Translations under genes and position numbers: made by a program
Assembly: GCA_902362365.1 (NCBI GenBank)
Contig: CABIVQ010000004.1
Location: forward strand, 1-64,000
Length of the DNA: 64,000 nucleotides
Origin: Clostridiaceae bacterium
GTDB lineage: Bacteria; Bacillota; Clostridia; Peptostreptococcales; Peptostreptococcaceae
Direction of reading: 5' to 3'
In this document: piece by piece, positions 16,479 to 25,878 of the stretch
Layout: every line of letters begins with the position of its first letter
How positions within the stretch are numbered: position 1 is the stretch's first letter
Notes under the pieces: generated by a model
Seen by the model: only the letters and a program-made list of their open reading frames with translations
What the model was told of the DNA's origin: nothing
Databases searched by the model: none

Positions 16479-17234
16479 ATGAATATATTACAATCAATGT
16501 ATATAGATGCACATTCCCATTTAGATTTTTATGATGAAAATGTAGAAAAAGCTATAGTAGATATTAATAATAACCATATATTAACATTGGCTATGAGCAT
16601 GGATATAGAAAGTTATAATAAAAATAAAGTATATGCAAAAAAAAGTAGATATATAAAACCATGTTTTGGGATACATCCATGGAAGGCTCATGAATTTAAA
16701 TATAGCTTAACTACTTTAATACCGTATATAGAAGAAAGTGAAATAATAGGTGAAATAGGACTTGATTTTGTATGGTCTGAAGGTAGTCATACATATACAA
16801 AACAAAGAGAAATATTTTACTTTATATTAGAAGAGAGTGTAAAGCGAAATAAAGTTATAAATTTGCATACCAAAGGAGCGGAATATGAAATATATAATGC
16901 TCTTAAAAAGTACAATTATAGCAAAGCTATTATACATTGGTATAGTGGTGATTTAGAAACTTTGGATAAGTATATAAATCTTGGGTGCTATTTTACTATA
17001 AGTGTAGATTTAGGATATAGTGATATAGCAAATAAGATATTAGATAGAATCCCAATAGAAAGGCTATTAGTTGAAACTGATGGACCAGAAGCTTTAGAAT
17101 GGGTGAATGGAGAATATGGTTATCCATCTGTTATAAAAGATGTAGTCAAAAAAGTAAGTGATTACAGGAATTTAAGCTTACGAGAATTAAATAAAGTGAT
17201 AGAAGATAATTATAATAGGATAATGAGTTTGTAA
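16479..17234 (+). CDS. TatD family metal-dependent hydrolase
   Basis: This 251-residue TIM-barrel protein has the TatD metal signature: HSHLD near the N terminus, GEIGLD in the middle, INLHTKGAE with the catalytic His, IIHWYSG and a C-terminal LLVETDGPE. TatD proteins are Mg2+-dependent 3'-5' exonucleases and DNA-repair enzymes, although remote members act on other substrates. It is somewhat diverged (HTKGA instead of HxRxA). The GAGGAG ribosome site is 8 bases before ATG. It stands alone. Confidence 0.85.
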   Translation: MNILQSMYIDAHSHLDFYDENVEKAIVDINNNHILTLAMSMDIESYNKNKVYAKKSRYIKPCFGIHPWKAHEFKYSLTTLIPYIEESEIIGEIGLDFVWSEGSHTYTKQREIFYFILEESVKRNKVINLHTKGAEYEIYNALKKYNYSKAIIHWYSGDLETLDKYINLGCYFTISVDLGYSDIANKILDRIPIERLLVETDGPEALEWVNGEYGYPSVIKDVVKKVSDYRNLSLRELNKVIEDNYNRIMSL

Positions 17235-17301
17235 AATTTAAGATATACTTTATATAGATTATATTGGTATAATATTTACTATAGTTTAGTGGAGGTAAAT
17301 G

Positions 17302-17769
17302 ATGAAATTAAGTGAATTAGTAAACTATGCAGAAAACAATGCAGATAAAATTATAGTAAATGCTATTATAAAAGATGATAGTGAAACATTAAATAAATTT
17401 GTTATTAATATTATTGGAGATTTATTAAATGGAGTAAACTTAGATAATGAGTATAGAAAACAGGCTATAAATAATCTTAATAATTATGATGAAAAAGAAT
17501 TAGGAAATTTAGGTACATATATTTGCTTAATACCTTATGTTCAGTCTGTTTTAAGTAATCAAAAGAATTGGGAGTCTAAAGCTACTTCATTTATAGAGAA
17601 TTTAATAAGTTATATTATTGGTCTAATAAGAAAGGATGAGTTTCTTAATAATCTATTAGAAATGAGATGTATATTAAAAATATCAGATAATTTCTACAAT
17701 GGTTTAGTAAATCATTTTGCTTCATACAAAGAATACATAACTAAATCTGCAATAGAAAAAATAAAGTAG
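17302..17769 (+). CDS. Hypothetical helical protein
   Basis: The 155-residue, alpha-helical, acidic soluble protein has no signal peptide and no recognised motif. It is rich in Asn, Leu and Ile and resembles a helical-repeat adaptor only in composition. Tandem ATG codons follow GGAGG; the second (17302) has the better 7-base spacing. It ends in a terminator. Confidence 0.65.
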   Translation: MKLSELVNYAENNADKIIVNAIIKDDSETLNKFVINIIGDLLNGVNLDNEYRKQAINNLNNYDEKELGNLGTYICLIPYVQSVLSNQKNWESKATSFIENLISYIIGLIRKDEFLNNLLEMRCILKISDNFYNGLVNHFASYKEYITKSAIEKIK

Positions 17770-17796
17770 AAGATGAGGGCAATCCTCATCTTTTTT
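17770..17796 (+). terminator. Intrinsic terminator
   Basis: AAGATGAGG and CCTCATCTT flank a 5-base loop and are followed by TTTT. Confidence 0.88.
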
Positions 17797-17919
17797 AGTT
17801 GTAAATAAATTATATAAATATAATTATAAAAGATGAAGAAAATGATAATTAATATCACTTATAAAAGTGAATTTGAGTGCTATGATTATATTAAATTAAT
17901 ATTAAGGGGGAAATGATTT

Positions 17920-18359
17920 ATGAATAATAAAATAAACATAATATATTGGAGTGTTACAGGAAATACAGAACTTATGGCTCAATCAATTTATGAAGGAAGT
18001 TCAAAAAATGAAAATGTTAGATTAATCTCTGTTGATAAAGCAAATATAGATGATGTAAAAGAAGCTGATATATTATTCTTAGGTTGTCCATCTATGGGAA
18101 ATGAAGTATTAGAAGAAACTGAAATGGAACCTTTTATGAAAAGCATATCAAATAACATAAAAGACAAAAAGATAGTATTATTCGGATCTTACGGATGGGA
18201 GATGGAGAATGGATGCAAGATTGGGAAGAGAGAATAAGAAAATATGGAGGAGAACTAGTTGAAGATAGTATTATCTCTAATGAAACACAATCATCAGAAG
18301 AGATTGCACATCTTTCAAGTTTAGGAGAAAAGTACTCTTGTGCGTTACAAAATAACTAA
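17920..18359 (+). pseudogene. Flavodoxin with a one-base frameshift
   Basis: The frame starts normally (INIIYWSVTGNTELMA, the FMN phosphate-binding loop; then ILFLGCPSMGNE) and reaches LFGSYGW at about 18197. There a GGG run should probably be GGGG: adding one G restores GDGEWMQDWEERIRKYGGELVED and a normal end at 18359, while as written translation ends at 18237 after 105 residues. A full flavodoxin would have about 146 residues. It carries low-potential electrons, often in place of ferredoxin. A sequencing error in the homopolymer is possible. Ribosome site GGGGG. Confidence 0.85.
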
Positions 18360-18415
18360 AAAAATAAAGTTTATTATTTAAAATAAATATTATTATATCT
18401 ACTCTTTATTTTTTT
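18359..18415 (+). terminator. Probable AT-only terminator after the flavodoxin gene
   Basis: AAAAAATAAAG and CTTTATTTTTT can pair across a loop of about 35 bases, and the sequence ends in a T run. The stem is A/T rich and weak. The rest of 18360-18662 shows a 21-codon ORF (18536-18601) without a good ribosome site and nothing else recognisable. Confidence 0.45.
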
Positions 18416-18662
18416 ATAATTTCTTTAAAAGAATAATATTTTTATGGTAGTATAAAAGTAATAAATAGTTAAAAAATTAATATGTCTAAACTAAAAATGT
18501 AAGGCTTATTGTGAGAGATATCAAACAAATGAGTTATGAAAAATATGAAAGTTAAAGGATTAAAAGAAAAGTTAGTTATAAAAATAGATGGTGATATTTA
18601 ACTACGATTTTTAGCAAAAGAAATTATAACTTTTAAAATACAGATTATAATAGGGAGTAATA

Positions 18663-19439
18663 ATGATGAAGAAAAACATATATGGTCTTATAATATCCAT
18701 ACTTAGTAGTATTGGAATTTTATCAATTAATGGAGTTAATTTTTCAGCCTTATTTATAATAATTACTATATGGATAGTATACATATATATTATTTTAAGG
18801 AAAGTTGAGAAAATAACTACAAGCAAAATAGTAAAAATAATATCTAAAACATACAAAAGCTTAGTAGTTATATTATTTATATCTTTGATACTTATAGAAG
18901 GTATGATTGTAATAAATATGAATCAATTAAAAGAAGTTAAAGATATAGAAAAATTGAATAACGTGATAGTATTAGGTGCTGGACTTGATGGATATAATGT
19001 AGGTAAAACATTGAAATCTAGATTGGACAAAGCTATAGAGTATTATAAATTAAATGAAGATGCAAATATAATAGTATCTGGTGGTCAGGAAGAAGATGAG
19101 TTGATATCTGAAGCTGAAGCGATGTATAGATATTTAATAGAAAATGGTGTAGAGAAAGAAAAGATCATTAAAGAGGATAAAGCAACAACTACATTAGAAA
19201 ATATAATATATAGTAAAGAAGTATTAAAAAATTTAAATCATGAAGGTGAAAAAGTACTTATAGTAACAAATGAATTTCATATAACAAGAGCAATGATTAT
19301 AGCAAATCTTTTAGGGGTAAAAAATGAAGGATTATCATCAGAAACCCCATTAAAGATTAGAGTAAATTACCTAATAAGAGAATATCCAACTATGGTTATT
19401 GATATCGTAAGAGCTGGTTACTATTCAGTATTCCAATAA
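18663..19439 (+). CDS. DUF218 / YdcF-SanA family membrane protein
   Basis: The 258-residue protein has three membrane helices in the first ~85 residues, then a DUF218 domain with NVIVLGAG, a SRLDKAIEYYK helix, IIVSGGQ, the conserved acidic SEAEAMYRYLIENGV and VTNEFHITRAMIIA. YdcF/SanA/ElyC proteins act in envelope integrity and peptidoglycan precursor metabolism; the biochemical activity is unclear. It starts after GGGAG and stands alone. Confidence 0.87.
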   Translation: MMKKNIYGLIISILSSIGILSINGVNFSALFIIITIWIVYIYIILRKVEKITTSKIVKIISKTYKSLVVILFISLILIEGMIVINMNQLKEVKDIEKLNNVIVLGAGLDGYNVGKTLKSRLDKAIEYYKLNEDANIIVSGGQEEDELISEAEAMYRYLIENGVEKEKIIKEDKATTTLENIIYSKEVLKNLNHEGEKVLIVTNEFHITRAMIIANLLGVKNEGLSSETPLKIRVNYLIREYPTMVIDIVRAGYYSVFQ

Positions 19440-19563
19440 AGTAAAAACTTTCATTTAGGAATGGGAATAAATAACTAGCGAACAAAAGTTATTAACATAG
19501 ATGACATTTTGCATGACGTAGAAATTTAAAGTATAATAATATAAAGTATGACCAAGGAGTGTA

Positions 19564-20685
19564 TTGACAGTGAATTTATTTATAGAAAAAACTAATATAA
19601 AAAAATTTAATAATACAAAAGAATTTGTAGAAGAGTTTCAAATTGGAGAAGATGACTTTATCTTGATTAGTAAAAGTCTTTACGAAAAATATTTTAAACA
19701 ACTAAACTTAAAAGCAACTGTAATATATAAAAATAAATATGGTAATGGTGAACCAACAGATACAATGATGGATAACTTACTAGAGGACTTTAACAATAGC
19801 AACTGTACTAGAATTATTGCAATTGGTGGTGGAACTGTAATCGATATGGCTAAAATTCTTGTATTAAAAAATGGAAAATGTACAGAAGATATTTTTTATA
19901 AAAGAGTGCCTTTAGAAAAAGTAAGACCTTTAATTGCAATACCAACAACTTGTGGAACAGGTTCTGAAGTATCAAACATAAGTGTTACAGAAATGACAAA
20001 ACTTAATACTAAAATGGGATTAGCAATAGATGAGTTATATCCAGATTATGCGGTACTTATACCTGAGTTGTTAACAGATTTACCATATAAATTCTTCGCA
20101 GCAAGTGCTATAGATGCACTTATTCATGCAATTGAATCTTATATGTCACCAAAAGCAACTATATATACTGAGTTATATAGTAAAGAAGCAATGAATATGA
20201 TTCTAGAAGGTTTCCAAAAGATTGTGAAGGAAGGTCATGATGCAAGGTTATCTATGCTTGATCAATTTCTTAATGCAAGTAATTTGGCTGGAATAGCATT
20301 TAATAATGCTGGAAATGGAGCAGTACATGCTATGTCTTCTCCTTTAAGTGGAAAGTATCATGTGTCTCATGGAGAAGCAAATTATCAATTTTTTACAGCT
20401 GTATTTAAAGAATATACAGAAAAAAATCCGACTGGAAAAATTAATGCTTTAAATAAATATTTAAGTACAATATTAGACTGTGATATAAATGAGGTTTATA
20501 TTAAACTTGAAGAACTATTAGATAAAATTATGGTTCGAAAAAATCTTAAGGAATACGGGATGAAAGAGGAAGATATAGAAGTCTTTGCAGAGAGTGTAAT
20601 TAAAAATCAGCAAAGGTTACTTAGCCAAGCTTATATAGAATTTACAAAAGAAGAACTTGCAAATATTTATAGAGGATTATTTTAA
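19564..20685 (+). CDS. 4hbD: 4-hydroxybutyrate dehydrogenase (iron-containing alcohol dehydrogenase)
   Basis: This 373-residue group III ADH has the NAD site GGGTVIDMAK, the IPTTCGTGSEVSN block and metal ligands in AIDALIHAIE and HAMSSPLSGKYHVSHGEAN. The whole layout, including KYGxGEPxDxM and the end MKEEDIEVFAESV...QQRLL, recalls the C. kluyveri-type 4-hydroxybutyrate dehydrogenase, which interconverts succinate semialdehyde and 4-hydroxybutyrate. No other gene of the succinate/4-hydroxybutyrate pathway is adjacent. The start is TTG at 19564 after AAGGAG; a GTG two codons later is an alternative. Confidence 0.85.
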   Translation: MTVNLFIEKTNIKKFNNTKEFVEEFQIGEDDFILISKSLYEKYFKQLNLKATVIYKNKYGNGEPTDTMMDNLLEDFNNSNCTRIIAIGGGTVIDMAKILVLKNGKCTEDIFYKRVPLEKVRPLIAIPTTCGTGSEVSNISVTEMTKLNTKMGLAIDELYPDYAVLIPELLTDLPYKFFAASAIDALIHAIESYMSPKATIYTELYSKEAMNMILEGFQKIVKEGHDARLSMLDQFLNASNLAGIAFNNAGNGAVHAMSSPLSGKYHVSHGEANYQFFTAVFKEYTEKNPTGKINALNKYLSTILDCDINEVYIKLEELLDKIMVRKNLKEYGMKEEDIEVFAESVIKNQQRLLSQAYIEFTKEELANIYRGLF

Positions 20686-20741
20686 TGTAGATTTAAATAT
20701 TAGGACTAATAAAAAAATTTTTATAATTATAAAATGATTTT

Positions 20742-20777
20742 AAGATGATGGAACAATTTATTCCATCATCTTTTTAC
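20742..20777 (+). terminator. Intrinsic terminator after 4hbD
   Basis: AAGATGATGGAA (20742-20753) and its perfect reverse complement (20761-20772) are followed by TTTT. Confidence 0.9.
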
Positions 20778-20947
20778 ATATAAAAAGATATTCAATAGTA
20801 TATTAAATATCTTAATGAAATTGATAAAATTTGAATAAGCTTGGAGTAATTATATAATTTATGGTAGGATAAATATTAAGAAGCAATAAATAACTATATG
20901 AGGTTATATCATAAACATAATTAAAGTAGAGACAGGAGAAATGTTGT

Positions 20948-21473
20948 ATGAATATTAAATTAAGGAATTTGCAATTATCATATAACGAATATTTCTTGTC
21001 TTGGATAAAAGATGAATAAGTAATAAGATACTCTTTGTTAATATTTCAAAAAAATGAAAAGTAACGATGAAATATCACAATGGTTTGATAAGATATTAGT
21101 AGATAAATCATCTTTTAATAAGGCTACTGTAGATGGTTCTAATGATAAATTGGTTGATAGCTCAAATTAATGAAATAAATTTATCAAGAGAGTGCTTTAT
21201 ATTTATAGGTGATAAAATCTATCATGGAAAATGTGTTGTTACATGGGTAACAAAAGAAATAACTAAACTAGGTTTTTAAGAATTAGGAATTAATAGGATA
21301 ATTCTTACATCATCTGAAAAAACATCGGAGCAGTTAAGTCTTATACAAAATCAAATTATAAAATAGAAGGTATTATTAGACAAGCATTTCATAGAAATAT
21401 AAAATTCCATAATAATAATGGGAATTTTAAGAGAAGAGTGGATAAATTTATAATTAATATATTAATAGAATAA
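20948..21473 (+). pseudogene. GNAT acetyltransferase (RimJ/RimL type), degenerate
   Basis: Fragments in changing frames follow the order of a RimJ/RimL-like acetyltransferase: MNIKLRNLQLSYNEYFLSWI near the start, EISQWFDKILVDKSSFNKA, FIFIGDKIYHGK, then ELGINRIILTSSEKT and SYTKSNYKIEGIIRQAFHRN near the end, the typical neighbour-and-fatter-helix end of the fold. At least four stops or frameshifts are present (for example KDE-stop near 21018). No ORF over 60 codons remains. It fills the gap between 4hbD and the next gene. Confidence 0.78.
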
Positions 21474-21486
21474 AAGGAGGAATACT

Positions 21487-22365
21487 ATGAAGGTATTTTT
21501 AGGGGTAGCATTTATGGGATTAATGCTGATAGCAACTGGGAAGATAAATTTAAATAGTGAAAAAAAAGATAAAGCAGTTTTAAAAAATAAAGAACTAAAT
21601 TTGTGGTTAGGTTATATAGAATCTAGAATATTTGCAGATAATGATATGTTATTTGGTAAAATATTTCTTGCTTCTGGTATAGTTGGGATGATATGTTATG
21701 ATACATTAGGATTATTTATGGTGCTTGTGATTTGTATAACAGCTCTACTCTTCTTTGGAGTGAGCATGGCAAACTTTTACAAATATTATAAAGGTAAAGA
21801 GTATAAGTTTAAAGGCAGTAGCAAAAGTATAAATACTATAATATTAGTTGCCACTATAGTAGTAAGTACTATAGGAGTAATAACGCCTTTAAAATTAGGA
21901 AAAGGAAGTATAGTATTTTCTCAAATAGATTCTAATGAAGAAAATGGGCGAACATTTACTTATGAGATTAAAGGTTTACCTGAGATGAAGGAATATGAGT
22001 TAGGTTTTAATGTAAAACATTATGAATTAGATAAATTTGAGAAGCCTAAATATCAAGAAAATATAGGAACTTCTAAGGTGTATTATAATGAAAGAATGGA
22101 AAATCCAAAGGTTACATTTAGTATTGATGAGCATGACAACTGTACTATATTTGTAACGAGTTTTGATAAGAATTTAAATAAAATTGAAGATAAATATGAA
22201 TATAAGTTTAGAAGAGTTGATAATGAAACTAGTGACATGATAGCAGGAGAGTTTAGTGTACCAGTTGATTCAAATGGCAATATAATTGGAGAGGATAACG
22301 GAATGAACCTTTATTCATCAGAAAATAATAATGAAACCTCAGGAATTCGCATAACAATTAAATAG
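21487..22365 (+). CDS. Membrane protein with a C-terminal extracytoplasmic domain, unknown function
   Basis: The 292-residue protein has hydrophobic helices at about residues 3-18, 58-75, 77-98 and 115-135, followed by a beta-rich domain of about 150 residues (YEIKGLPEMKEYELGFNVKHYE onward). No family is recognised. It starts 8 bases after an AGGAGG and is 72 bases before the CPBP protease gene, with which it may be co-transcribed. Confidence 0.65.
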   Translation: MKVFLGVAFMGLMLIATGKINLNSEKKDKAVLKNKELNLWLGYIESRIFADNDMLFGKIFLASGIVGMICYDTLGLFMVLVICITALLFFGVSMANFYKYYKGKEYKFKGSSKSINTIILVATIVVSTIGVITPLKLGKGSIVFSQIDSNEENGRTFTYEIKGLPEMKEYELGFNVKHYELDKFEKPKYQENIGTSKVYYNERMENPKVTFSIDEHDNCTIFVTSFDKNLNKIEDKYEYKFRRVDNETSDMIAGEFSVPVDSNGNIIGEDNGMNLYSSENNNETSGIRITIK

Positions 22366-22437
22366 TAAATATCAAATACTATATTGAGTGTTAGCAGATA
22401 ATAAGATAACAATAAGTATTTATATGGGGAGTAGTAT

Positions 22438-23286
22438 ATGGGAAGATTAAGATCAATATATATAAATGAAATTGAAGTTAAAGAGATATCTATTTTTAAA
22501 GCACTTTTAATTATGGTTATATTTACAGTAATACCGGTCATAGCAAATTTAATATCTACAGTAATATTACTTCTTATAGATGAAGATATGTCTTTGGGTA
22601 GTATTATGATAGTAGGAACAATTGTAGTTATTGTATTTATGATACTGACGATAATGATAGTGGCAAGGCTATTTACTAATAAAAATAATATTATAAATAA
22701 CAACATTGAATTTAAGATTATTAAGAAAGATTTCATATGTGTATTTTTTATTATAATAGGATATATCTTAATAAGAGATGCTTTATTATTTGAAACTTTG
22801 TCAGCTTTTGAAGGTCCAATAACAGAAGAAGATATAAATTTTTTAATAGAAAATTCAACGGATATAGAAGCTGGGATAGTTATGATATTATTACAGCTCC
22901 AAGCTCTTATACAAGCGCCTATATTTGAGGAACTCCTTTTTAGGGGGATAATTCTTAATGGTTTATTAAATAGATACAAAGGAAATCAAAAGAAAGCAAT
23001 ATTATATTCGGCTATAATATTTGGTGTTGTTCATTTTAATATACCTCAGGGGATAAATGCTTTTATGATTGGTATTATATTAGGGGGAATATACTATTAT
23101 ACAGGATCTATGAAATTAGCTATTTTTGCCCATTTTATAAATAATTTATTTGTATTTATTCCCGTTCCAAGTAATATTATAATTAAAATTGCTTATGTAG
23201 CTTTAGGAATATTCCTAATAATAAAATCGATAAAGAATATAAGTATTAATACAAAAAATACTTTGAAAATAGAAAAAGAAATATAG
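22438..23286 (+). CDS. CPBP family intramembrane metalloprotease
   Basis: This 282-residue multi-helix protein has the three CPBP/Abi motifs: EELLFRG (EExxxR), FGVVHF (FxxxH) and HFINN (HxxxN). These bind the catalytic metal in the membrane. Bacterial members process prenylated or other membrane proteins, some in bacteriocin immunity. It has about seven or eight helices. The start follows GGGGAG. No bacteriocin gene is adjacent, so the substrate is unknown. Confidence 0.9.
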   Translation: MGRLRSIYINEIEVKEISIFKALLIMVIFTVIPVIANLISTVILLLIDEDMSLGSIMIVGTIVVIVFMILTIMIVARLFTNKNNIINNNIEFKIIKKDFICVFFIIIGYILIRDALLFETLSAFEGPITEEDINFLIENSTDIEAGIVMILLQLQALIQAPIFEELLFRGIILNGLLNRYKGNQKKAILYSAIIFGVVHFNIPQGINAFMIGIILGGIYYYTGSMKLAIFAHFINNLFVFIPVPSNIIIKIAYVALGIFLIIKSIKNISINTKNTLKIEKEI

Positions 23287-23319
23287 GATTGTAGTATGGA
23301 AATTTAATAAGTTAATGTA

Positions 23320-23348
23320 AAAAAGATAGCTAAGTAGCTATCTTTTTT
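23320..23348 (+). terminator. Intrinsic terminator after the CPBP gene
   Basis: AAAAAGATAGCTA and TAGCTATCTTTTT form a 13-bp stem with a 2-base centre and a T run. Confidence 0.9.
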
Positions 23349-23434
23349 TATTGTAAGTATTAATATAAACTATCGTAATATCCGATGACTTTATATACTG
23401 TGAAATTATGAAATATAGGTATATGCTTCGAAGT

Positions 23435-23593
23435 TTATATTTCTATATAGAGCTTTGTATATTTATTATTATGACAATAAAACTTAATTATATTAACTAT
23501 ACTATCAATTGTATATTTGAGAAATGGAGCTGATGATGTTGATATAATTGATAAAATTAAAGCTACTAAAAATTCATATAACGATAGTGTCAT
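23435..23593 (-). CDS. Small one-helix membrane peptide, candidate type I toxin
   Basis: The 52-codon ORF has a very strong ribosome site (AAGGTGGTGA, 6 bases before ATG). Its product starts MTLSLYEFLVALILSIIS, a single hydrophobic helix, and ends in a charged tail (CHNNKYTKLYIEI). Short hydrophobic peptides with basic tails and strong ribosome sites are typical of clostridial type I toxin-antitoxin systems. No antisense RNA promoter or matching family could be confirmed. It is isolated in an otherwise empty 23290-23840 stretch. Confidence 0.45.
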   Translation of the reverse strand: MTLSLYEFLVALILSIISTSSAPFLKYTIDSIVNIIKFYCHNNKYTKLYIEI

Positions 23594-23840
23594 ATAATTC
23601 ACCACCTTAATCTTATTTATATAATATATGAATTTATATGATAGTATAGAAAAAGATTTTGCAATAATTAGGATAAATTTAGGAATCATAAATTTTATAT
23701 AAAGGATGTGCTATAAATCGAGTGTATTTTTGCAATTATAAGTACTTTAAAAATTAAAATATTACTGTCAAAAATAAGGTTAAAGACTATAATTAATATT
23801 AAATACATGACTATTTTAAATACAGAAAAGAGGAGTTAAC

Positions 23841-24922
23841 ATACTTGAACTTAAAAACTTATCTTTTAAGGTTGAGAATGGAGAAGGAAGAATGGAAATG
23901 GTTGATGATATCAATTCTTCTATGGCTAATGGAGAGATCTTAGTAATTACAGGTTCAAATGGAGGAGGTAAATCAACGCTTGTTAAGTTAATAAAGGGAA
24001 TAGAGAAACTAATAAGTGGACAAATACTATTTGATGGAGTAGATATTACAGATATGAGCATTACCGAACGTGCAAAATTGGGAATCGGTTATGCATTTCA
24101 GCAACCACCTAGATTTAAAGGGGTAACTGTAAAGAAACTTTTGAATTTAGCAGCAGGAAGAAACGTAGATGAAGAAATATGCTGTAAGTATCTTTCATCA
24201 GTTGGATTATGTGCAAAAGAATATATGAATCGTGAGATAGATTCAATGATTTTGAGATATGAGCAAATTCAGATGTGCTTATAATTGCAGGATGCGGTAT
24301 TCACAATGATGGACATGGAAAAATTCAACATGATGGTATTCACTATTTTCATATATGTAAAGATGCTAGAGTTAAATATATCGAGAAACACTATGGAGAA
24401 GGTAGTGGAGATGGCGAAAGAGTTCTTAATCCAACAACTGTTGTAAGTATGGAAGAAAATTCTTATTGTGAAATGGAAATGATTCCAATTGAAGGAGTAA
24501 ATTCAACTATTAGAGAAACAACAGTATACCTTGCAAAAGGAGCAAAACTTGTAGTTATAGAAAAACTCATGACTCATGATAATCAAATAGCTAATTCAAA
24601 TATGATAGTATATTTAAATGGAGAAGATTCAACAGTTCAAGTTATATCTCGTTCTGTTGCAAAAAATAATTCAGAGCAAGTTTTCCAGCCCATTGTAGTT
24701 GGTAATAATAGATGTAATGCTCATGTCCAATGTGACTCTATAATAATGGACAATGAAAAAGTAAGATATGTTCCAGAGATAGCTGCTAATCACACCAATG
24801 CTCAGATGGTTCACGAAGCTGCAATAGCTAGAATAAATAATGAATAGTTAATAAAATTACAGACTTTTGGTATGGAGGAAGAAGAAGCTGAAGGTGTTAT
24901 AGTTTAAGCATTCTTAAATTAA
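23841..24922 (+). pseudogene. sufC-sufB pair fused and inactivated by a deletion
   Basis: The sufC half (LELKNLSFKVENGEG, Walker A GSNGGGKST, FQQPPRFKG) is cut after MNREIDS, losing the signature LSGGE, Walker B and the rest. It runs directly into the C-terminal part of SufB (ANSDVLIIAGCG... to AAIARINNE), which lacks its first third. The expected sufC start is ATA at 23841 after GAGGAG, so the ATG seems mutated. At the end the SufB frame continues past TAG (24845) as LIKLQTFGMEEEEAEGVIV, then TAA. This was the two-gene SufCB Fe-S assembly scaffold. The SufB-derived ORF 24275-24847 could still be translated but would not be functional. Confidence 0.88.
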
Positions 24923-24952
24923 AAAAATGTAATAGAATAAGTTATGAATAAT

Positions 24953-24992
24953 AAAATAACCTAACTACTATAAAATAGTTGGGTTATTTTAT
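24953..24992 (+). terminator. Intrinsic terminator of the former sufCB operon
   Basis: AAAATAACCTAACTA and TAGTTGGGTTATTTT pair over 15 bp with one G-U position, followed by A/T-rich sequence. Confidence 0.82.
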
Positions 24993-25064
24993 TGTAGATA
25001 TTTTTATAAAACTTATTTTCTAATAATAGGCAATTATATTTTGTTAAAAATTAATTATAATAAC

Positions 25065-25365
25065 ATGGGCATCTTCAAGTCAAAAATAGGATTAGCTTCA
25101 GGTTCATCTCTACTATTACCTTGAGCTGTATTCTTAGATGCTTCAGAACAATTGCGATCAGCTATAAATTATTTTAAACATGACAATATATTTGGAGCAA
25201 CTGCATTTGGAAGTTACTCATAAATTTGCTGGATATTCAGAATTATTAATATTGATTGTATCTTTTTATGGATCTGCGGCATCAGTGTTAAACAATCATT
25301 TTAATAGAATATTTTACCAGTAGGAAAACCATTTGGAATATTAAATAAATATATAGTTCATTAAT
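25065..25365 (+). pseudogene. GPR1/FUN34/YaaH (SatP-type) transporter, degenerate
   Basis: Shifting frames give LDASEQLRSAINYFKHDN, NIFGATAFGSYS, KFAGYSELLILIVSFYGSAAS, VLNNHFNRIF and VGKPFGILNKY. The segment with NIFGATAFGSYS matches the N-T-F-G-x-T-A-F-x-x-Y signature, and the end matches the V-G-K-P tail of this acetate/succinate channel family. Several stops and frameshifts occur and the N-terminal part is missing. Identification rests on motifs only, so it is less certain than the other relics. It explains most of the gap 24993-25435. Confidence 0.62.
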
Positions 25366-25435
25366 ATGTAAATATCATATTAGCTATATAAAATGGCAAT
25401 AATAATATAAAACGAAGAGAAGGGATGACTTTTGT

Positions 25436-25720
25436 ATGTTAAATAAATTAGCTAAAAATCAATATGTAAAATTAGTAAAAGAAAATGGCAAAAAGAAAGA
25501 AGTTGAATATGGAATAGTATTAAATGAAAATGGAGATCAATACGATATAATGAGTGTTGGTTTCGAAAATAAAGATGGACATTTTTTAGAATATCCACCA
25601 AATGTAGAAAATTTAGTTCAAACTTATACTACTCATGAAGGAACTATGTTTGATGAAGTAAAAGAAAATGAGGTAAGAAGAGCTATGAATGTTTGGGTAG
25701 AGAAAAATTATAAGCTTTAA
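25436..25720 (+). CDS. Small conserved-looking hypothetical protein
   Basis: The 94-residue, soluble, charged protein is predicted to be a small beta-barrel start (YVKLVKENGKKKEVEYGIVL) followed by an acidic helical end. No family is recognised. The ribosome site AAGGGATG is rather far (about 13 bases) from ATG. Codon use is like the neighbours and a terminator follows, which supports a real gene. Confidence 0.6.
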   Translation: MLNKLAKNQYVKLVKENGKKKEVEYGIVLNENGDQYDIMSVGFENKDGHFLEYPPNVENLVQTYTTHEGTMFDEVKENEVRRAMNVWVEKNYKL

Positions 25721-25727
25721 ATGCAAT

Positions 25728-25760
25728 GGGGGAGTAGACTTACTCTCCTTTTGTTTTATA
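25728..25760 (+). terminator. Intrinsic terminator
   Basis: GGGGAGTA and TACTCTCC form the stem, followed by TTTTGTTTT. Confidence 0.8.
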
Positions 25761-25878
25761 AAATATGATTTTTAACAATAAACTTCATAAAAAGACTAAA
25801 CCCAATTTTATCAATAAGCAATATAGCAAAATATAAATTAAAATGATATAATTATTATAAAATAAAGGGGGAATAAAT

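Noticed and set aside
22311..22979. 222-codon minus-strand ORF
   Set aside because: It lies opposite the CPBP protease gene and is an isoleucine/serine-rich shadow without a ribosome site.
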